From Rhizobium leguminosarum (GTDB taxonomy: Bacteria > Pseudomonadota > Alphaproteobacteria > Rhizobiales > Rhizobiaceae): a stretch of 64,000 nt of DNA. A program made the translations under genes and the position numbers. The notes beneath the pieces were generated by a model. It was not told where the DNA came from and did no database searches. It saw only the letters and a list, made by a program, of their open reading frames with translations. The stretch lies in contig NZ_CP025014.1 of the NCBI RefSeq assembly GCF_002953715.1, positions 496,001 through 560,000 on the forward strand, given 5' to 3'. This document shows positions 59,361 through 64,000 of this stretch, piece after piece (position 1 is the stretch's first letter; each line of letters starts with the position of its first letter).

Positions 59361-61325
59361 CTATTCGCGGCGCCATTCGACGCGCCGGTTCAGCGCATCG
59401 ACATCGTCTTCGGTGAGGTTTGCGGTTGCGGTCACATCCACCGGCTCGGATGCGCCGCGGCCTTCGGCGTCGATCGTCGCGTCGATGCCGTTGCTCTTCA
59501 GGAAATCGGCGACGGCCTGGGCGCGGCGTTCGGACAGTTTCTGATTATAGTCGTCACCGCCGAGCCGGTCGGTATGGCCGATGAGGATGACGCGGCCGGG
59601 CTTCTGCTCCTTCAGCGCCTCCAGCAGTTCCTCAGCGGCCTCGGTGCCGATCGAGGTGAAGCTCGACTTGTTGAAATCGAAGGTGATCGGAACCGGAATG
59701 GAGACCGGCACGATGCCGCGCACATTCTCGGAATAGATGCCGCCGAGCACGCCGCTGCGGTGATCCTTCTCGGCCGGCACGAAGCTGCCTTCAGGATTGT
59801 CGCTCGTCGGGTTGGCGGCAAGGATGCGGGCCTGGGCGGCGCGCTGGATGAGATCGGAAATCGTCTCGGCCGGCGGCGCCTTCGGCGTGCGGGTCTCGTT
59901 CTTGATGATCTCGATCGCCTGCTGGTAATCGGCAGCGGCATCGGCAAAGCGACGGGCGGAGAAATAGATCTCGCCGAGCGTGGCGGAGGCCTGCCAGAGC
60001 ACCTGCGGGCTGTCGGCGGCGATAAGCAGCGGCTCGTAATCGCCGACCGGCTGGTTGGCGGCCATCATCTCCTGGGCGGCGGAAAGCCTGAGGGCCGCGA
60101 CGCGGCGCTGGGCGTTCACCTGGAACTGGCCGCAATCGGCGCTGACGGCGATCGTATCGGCTTCAGCGGCGGCAGCCGTGATATCCTTGGCGGCAACGGC
60201 GGTGTTCAGCTTGTCGAGAAGGGCGGTGCAAACAGGCGTATCGGCATTTGCCATCTCGATCTCCTCGCCGGCCCCGGCGGCCTCGTCAGGTTCGGCCGAA
60301 CGGCCGAGGTTTAGCTGCGGCATCTTGATGCTGAAACCGCCGGGAAGCTTGAATTGCGGCATCTTGATCTGCGGCATCGGCAGTTTCGGCATCTTCGTCT
60401 GCGCAGACTGGGCCGGCTGCTTGTACTGCGTCGGCTGCTTATATTGGGTCGGCCGGGTGGATGAGGTGGTGTCGGCCGGACCGATCAGCTCCAGTTCGTC
60501 GGCGGCAAGCTCCTGGCCGGGCGCCAGGTTGGTGACGATCTTGTATTTCTTCGGCGGCTGTTGTGTTGCCTGCTCGACAGGCTTCGGCGCGACCTTTTTC
60601 GGGGCAACGGGCCTCGGTTTTTCCACCACCGTTTCCGGCTTCTTGGCGACTTCCTGTTTCGTCACCGGCTTCGGCTTCGGAGCGGCTGCTGGTTTCGGCG
60701 CAACGGGCGGCTTTGCAGCCTGTTCGACCGGTGCGGGTTTTGCCGCGGGAGCGGCTGCGACGGGCGGGGTTGCGGGCAAGCTGTCGACCGTCGTCAGCGT
60801 CAGCGTCTTGCTGCTGATCTTGGTGCCGAGGCTGCGGGCTTCTTCGAGGCTACGGGAAACGGCTTCCATGCCGCCGTCGATCGAGCGGAACATGCCGCTG
60901 CCGCTGCCGCCGAGATCGGCAAAGATGTTGAGCGGCTTGGAGGAATAGAAGACCTTGATCTGCTCCTGGCCGACCGGGCCTGAAACCTGCAGCCGGGCGC
61001 CGCTTGCCGGATCCGGCACCTGGACGCGCTTGCCGGCGCCGACCAGGGCGTCGGTCTGGTATTTGTTCGGGAAAAGCTTCACGACCGCGCCGTTCGGCGA
61101 GACGTTCAGCACCGTGACATAGGCGGTCTCAGTTGACTGGATGAAGAGGCCGACCACTTCGCCGATGGCGTATTTGGCTTCAGCGCGATCGAAGGTGATG
61201 CTGACGGGGCCGGTTTGCGCCGGCGCTTCGGTCAGTGTGCGTTCGTTCTGCGCCTCGACGGCGGGAACCACCGAAAAGAACGAAAGAAAGGTGGCTGCTG
61301 CTAGGATGGCTTTGCGGTTCGGCAT
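59361..61325 (-). CDS. DUF4384-OmpA family envelope protein
   Basis: A 654-residue protein with a signal peptide (MPNRKAILAAATFLSFFSV, cleavage near VEA). The N-terminal DUF4384 domain (about 45-150; VGLFIQSTETAYVTVLNVSP) is followed by a Pro/Lys/Ala-rich span (about 190-300), short K-M-P-Q repeats (about 310-345) and a helical region. The C-terminal OmpA peptidoglycan-binding domain (about 545-650) has ILIGHTDRLGGDDYNQKLSE, then RRAQAV. It probably anchors the protease module to peptidoglycan or the outer membrane. AGGAGGTTTTCC precedes the ATG at 61325. First gene of the minus-strand caspase-trypsin run. Confidence 0.9.
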   Translation of the reverse strand: MPNRKAILAAATFLSFFSVVPAVEAQNERTLTEAPAQTGPVSITFDRAEAKYAIGEVVGLFIQSTETAYVTVLNVSPNGAVVKLFPNKYQTDALVGAGKRVQVPDPASGARLQVSGPVGQEQIKVFYSSKPLNIFADLGGSGSGMFRSIDGGMEAVSRSLEEARSLGTKISSKTLTLTTVDSLPATPPVAAAPAAKPAPVEQAAKPPVAPKPAAAPKPKPVTKQEVAKKPETVVEKPRPVAPKKVAPKPVEQATQQPPKKYKIVTNLAPGQELAADELELIGPADTTSSTRPTQYKQPTQYKQPAQSAQTKMPKLPMPQIKMPQFKLPGGFSIKMPQLNLGRSAEPDEAAGAGEEIEMANADTPVCTALLDKLNTAVAAKDITAAAAEADTIAVSADCGQFQVNAQRRVAALRLSAAQEMMAANQPVGDYEPLLIAADSPQVLWQASATLGEIYFSARRFADAAADYQQAIEIIKNETRTPKAPPAETISDLIQRAAQARILAANPTSDNPEGSFVPAEKDHRSGVLGGIYSENVRGIVPVSIPVPITFDFNKSSFTSIGTEAAEELLEALKEQKPGRVILIGHTDRLGGDDYNQKLSERRAQAVADFLKSNGIDATIDAEGRGASEPVDVTATANLTEDDVDALNRRVEWRRE

Positions 61326-61463
61326 TGGAAAACCTCCTCTTCGAACAATCTCACACTGTGTTGAAGATGAGAATAGCACTGACCGGCGAAATTGGGATGG
61401 CTTCGCCTGTCTTGCTTGAGGGAGGGTTACAAATTATTTGGAGCCTGGAAGAATCCGCCAAGG

Positions 61464-61490
61464 CAAAGACGTGAGCAAGACTCACGCTCG
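61464..61490 (-). terminator. possible terminator after the small secreted protein gene
   Basis: CGTGAG (61470-61475) and CTCACG (61481-61486) form a hairpin; on the minus strand it is followed by a short T-rich tract (TCTTTGCCTT). It lies downstream of the gene ending at 61538. Weak. Confidence 0.35.
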
Positions 61491-61537
61491 GCAATATCCG
61501 ATGCCTTTTATAGTCCCGTTCGACTGCAAAGAGATGG

Positions 61538-61915
61538 TTAGTTCTTGGGTTTCTGCCCGGCTGATTTCAAAATCGAGATCAGGTCGCTCATTCCCTCGGG
61601 CGAGGAATTGTAGAGCCAGAGAATATCGGGATTGTCGACCGTGAATTCCTTGCCGGGGCCCGAGCCCATGTCGCGGCCGGGCGAGGTCGCATCGGGGAGC
61701 TTGTCTTCGCCGGGTGCAAGCCCCTTGGCGCGCTCATGTTCGGCGATGATCGCCGTCGCCGCAGCAAAGGCCTTCTCGTCCTGTTGGCGCAGCGCTGCCA
61801 GCGAGGGGTTTCGCGCCGCTAGCGCATCCTCAGCCGGGCCGGAATAGGCAAGCCGGGGTATCTGCAACGCCAGCAGAAGGCCGATCGACAAGGTTATGAG
61901 CCAGGATTTCGTCAT
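61538..61915 (-). CDS. small secreted hypothetical protein
   Basis: A 125-residue protein from the ATG at 61915: signal peptide (WLITLSIGLLLALQIP, cleavage near AYS), then a helical soluble part and a C-terminal segment FTVDNPDILWLYNSSPEG. No family recognised. Co-directional with the OmpA and caspase genes, so it is probably part of the envelope module. The open frame extends to 62014, but the upstream part has no ribosome site. Confidence 0.65.
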   Translation of the reverse strand: MTKSWLITLSIGLLLALQIPRLAYSGPAEDALAARNPSLAALRQQDEKAFAAATAIIAEHERAKGLAPGEDKLPDATSPGRDMGSGPGKEFTVDNPDILWLYNSSPEGMSDLISILKSAGQKPKN

Positions 61916-62050
61916 CGTCGTCAAATCCGTTATCAACCTGATGCGCACCGCAACAGGGCAAGCAGCACGACAATAGGGAGAGGCCGGAAGGATGGCAACG
62001 GCGCTCAGTGCCAATCGATTGGGAGGGTCGAAATCGACTGGCAGCGGATG

Positions 62051-62647
62051 TCAGACAATTTTCAATTGCTGCAGGCTAAGGCGCAGATCGCGCAGCATTT
62101 CGCCGAAGATCTCCTCGATCATCCCCGTCGACCAGACGACCATGGTGCCATAGGGCGAGCGCTTGCGCTGCATGAAGCCCGCTGTCTCGAAATCGATCAG
62201 CGTCTTGCGGCAGGTCTCGCTCGACATCACCGCGACAAGGAAACGGGCGAGGTTGGACTGGTCGATCGCGCCTGATTTTTCAGCCCAGTTCTGGATCAGC
62301 CGCGGCTTGGTGTCGGCGGTGAACATCGAGGCGAGCGCACGATCCTGCGAGAGCCCCAGGCGCTGCAGCTTGGCCGGATCGCGGGTGAGCGAAACCACGT
62401 AATCATTGTGCAGATCGGCGAAGCGTTCGATATCCTCGGCGGTGCTGATGCCGAAGACCTTCATCGAATAGAGGAACTCGGCCATCAGATAGGTCGGCTC
62501 CGAGCGCAACTGCGCCAGATGCTTGTCATCCTTGCTGGCCGAGGCCGCGCAGACGCGATCGGAAAAGTTGATCCTTGCCGCGCGAACCTGCTCCAGCAAG
62601 CTTATGTCGAGCGCCAGTTCGTCACCGTTCCATTCCAGCATAAGCAT
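62051..62647 (-). CDS. hypothetical protein with winged-helix-like C-terminus
   Basis: A 198-residue protein without signal peptide or TM. The C-terminal part, MSSETCRKTLIDFETAGFMQ then RKRSPYGTMVV, has the helix-turn-helix plus wing pattern of MarR-like regulators. The N-terminal half is helical. Start at 62647 or at the ATG two codons later (AGGGA upstream fits either). It may regulate the adjacent envelope module; this is inferred from position and fold only. Confidence 0.6.
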   Translation of the reverse strand: MLMLEWNGDELALDISLLEQVRAARINFSDRVCAASASKDDKHLAQLRSEPTYLMAEFLYSMKVFGISTAEDIERFADLHNDYVVSLTRDPAKLQRLGLSQDRALASMFTADTKPRLIQNWAEKSGAIDQSNLARFLVAVMSSETCRKTLIDFETAGFMQRKRSPYGTMVVWSTGMIEEIFGEMLRDLRLSLQQLKIV

Positions 62648-62798
62648 TCCCTGCCAGCAAATCTTCGAGACGATGATCTTGTACTATCGCCGGCGCAGAT
62701 CTCCAAATCGTTTGGAAAGCAACGGCTTGCTGAGGGGCCATATCTAGCCTACCATTTTAAAGACTTGGTCACAGAGCATGATGCCGGGGGTCGAGGCA

Positions 62799-64000
62799 AT
62801 GCGTAGTTCAGGGTCGCATTTTTTGCTTGCCGCGGCACTTGCGGTCGCCTCGCCGGTTTTTGCCAAAGACACTGTGATGATCGAGCTTCGCGGCGGCGAC
62901 GGCGCACGTTCGGTCGGCATCATCTCTTCCAACGAGGAAGTGGAGGCATCCGGCCCGGCGGCGATCACCGTCGGCGACGACGGCACCATCTACGTCCTCG
63001 ACCAGAACAACGGCCGCGTGCTCGCCATCGACGCCGAACGCTCGCGGGCCGATCCCGAAATCCTGCCGCTGCCTGATAATGCCGCGCCGGAGGATCTCGC
63101 CGTCGTCCACAACGAACTCTACCTCTGGTCGGACGGCGTCGTGCCGCTCGAGCGCTCCACCGATGCCGACGGCCGGTCGCAGACGCTGCGCGCCGTCGAC
63201 GGCGGCGGCGATGCCGACGATTACACCCGCTCGGTCTTCGCCTCGATGGGCTCGGTATCGCCCGGTCCGCTGAACAGCATCATCGACGAGATCGGCCGCA
63301 GCACCAGCCGGCCTGAGGCCCGCCCGCCGGTCATTCAATATGTGCCGAGCCGCGGGCTCGGCGATATCGTTGCCGAGGTCTCGGCTGCTGCAAACGACAA
63401 GGCGGAAATCCTGCTGCGGCGCAGCAGCTCGGAGGAGAATTTCCTCTCGCTGCAGCTCGCCTCGGAAGGGCGGATTGGCACCGTCGAACTTCTCGACATC
63501 GACACGACAGGCAGGCCCTATGCGCTGGTCGAGCTTGTGCCGGCCGACCGGCCCGAGCGCACCGGCATGCTGGTGGTGCGCTTCACGCCGAACGGCGCGA
63601 TGGACCGGGTCTACGACCTGCCGATCGAACCCGGCACGGTATTCTCCAGGCGTTTCGTGGCGATCGGCCCACGGGGCGACGTGCTTTATCTGCGTTCGCA
63701 GGAAAGCCGGGCGCAGGTGCTGCGGCTCGACGGCCGGGAGCCCGGCCGCAAACTTGCCGTCGCCCTGCCTGCGAAACAGTTGAATACGGGCAAGCCCGGC
63801 AAGACGCCGAAAGTGGCGATCGTGCCGAAATCGCGGGGCGACGTCATCGAGCGGGCAATCGGCTTCGAGACGCTGAACTGGCTGGTGACGCCGACGGCCT
63901 ATGGCAGGGATCCGGGGCCTGGCTGCATCAACATGAACCGGCTGCGCCGCCCGATCTACCTGATCGGCAAGCGCGGCCAGACGGTCAAGGGTGTTCCCTA
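62799..64000 (+). CDS. secreted propeller-like hypothetical protein (3' end outside window)
   Basis: A plus-strand frame from the ATG at 62799, open for 400 codons to the right edge. A signal peptide (HFLLAAALAVASPVFA) is followed by repeated beta-rich segments of propeller type (ITVGDDGTIYVLDQNNGRVL; LVVRFTPNGAMDRVYDLP). No catalytic motif is visible in the part present. In-frame ATGs at 62778 and 62781 are alternative starts. Divergent from the winged-helix-like gene, with a 151-base promoter gap between them (62648-62798). Confidence 0.78.
   Translation, partial: MRSSGSHFLLAAALAVASPVFAKDTVMIELRGGDGARSVGIISSNEEVEASGPAAITVGDDGTIYVLDQNNGRVLAIDAERSRADPEILPLPDNAAPEDLAVVHNELYLWSDGVVPLERSTDADGRSQTLRAVDGGGDADDYTRSVFASMGSVSPGPLNSIIDEIGRSTSRPEARPPVIQYVPSRGLGDIVAEVSAAANDKAEILLRRSSSEENFLSLQLASEGRIGTVELLDIDTTGRPYALVELVPADRPERTGMLVVRFTPNGAMDRVYDLPIEPGTVFSRRFVAIGPRGDVLYLRSQESRAQVLRLDGREPGRKLAVALPAKQLNTGKPGKTPKVAIVPKSRGDVIERAIGFETLNWLVTPTAYGRDPGPGCINMNRLRRPIYLIGKRGQTVKGVP

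Overview
The window looks like the chromosome or a large replicon of a rhizobium (Rhizobiaceae, alphaproteobacteria). The reasons are high GC, the glxA/glxBCD/glnT gene set, a DUF982 protein, two intergenic palindromic repeats of the RIME type, and a Tad/Cpa locus. No tRNA, rRNA, CRISPR array, transposase or integrase was found.

Region 1 (1-13.3 kb) is a one-carbon/methylated-amine block. The minus strand carries a GcvT-like aminomethyltransferase (cut by the left edge), purU, a glutamine synthetase III / gamma-glutamylmethylamide synthetase (glnT/gmaS), the three separate glutamate-synthase-like subunits glxD-glxC-glxB (mgsC-B-A), an XRE-cupin regulator and the GlxA regulator. Divergent from these, on the plus strand, are four sarcosine-oxidase-like subunits in the order soxB-D-A-G (mgdA-D). 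Together they match the N-methylglutamate pathway: methylamine to gamma-glutamylmethylamide to N-methylglutamate to glutamate plus a C1 unit on folate, with PurU releasing formate.

Region 2 (13.4-25.6 kb) is a Tad-like pilus/secretion locus. It has two CpaF-type ATPases (one with an N-terminal FHA-like domain), a 43-residue membrane peptide, a pilin-like protein, prepilin peptidase CpaA, TadE/TadG-like pseudopilins, a periplasmic protein, CpaB, TadB, TadC and a membrane-anchored FHA protein. No secretin (CpaC/RcpA), CpaE/TadZ or TadD is present in the window.

Region 3 (25.6-51.5 kb) is a patchwork of accessory genes: polysaccharide export and decoration; a very large RTX protein that has lost its zinc site; a LuxR pair; an adenylate cyclase-TolB-TPR protein; SDR, hydrolase, methyltransferase and NUDIX genes; transporters; HAD and GNAT genes. 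It is punctuated by short duplicated 3'-ends of the two genes that flank it, the FHA gene ending at 25571 and the pseudokinase gene ending at 51554. These scars (29930-30035, 36771-36945, 49471-49506) indicate that FHA and pseudokinase were once convergent neighbours and that cargo was stacked between them by repeated recombination.

Region 4 (51.5-64 kb) is an envelope module. It contains a pseudokinase-TM-SUMF1 protein, a secreted serpin, a secreted trypsin-caspase fusion whose caspase histidine is Gln, a second caspase with an intact His/Cys pair plus EF-hand, a DUF4384-OmpA protein, a small secreted protein, a winged-helix-like protein and the start of a secreted propeller-like protein. 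I infer that regions 2 and 4 form one system: a Tad-like machine coupled to FHA/pseudokinase signalling and a caspase/trypsin/serpin proteolysis module in the periplasm or outer membrane. I do not know a described system with this composition.
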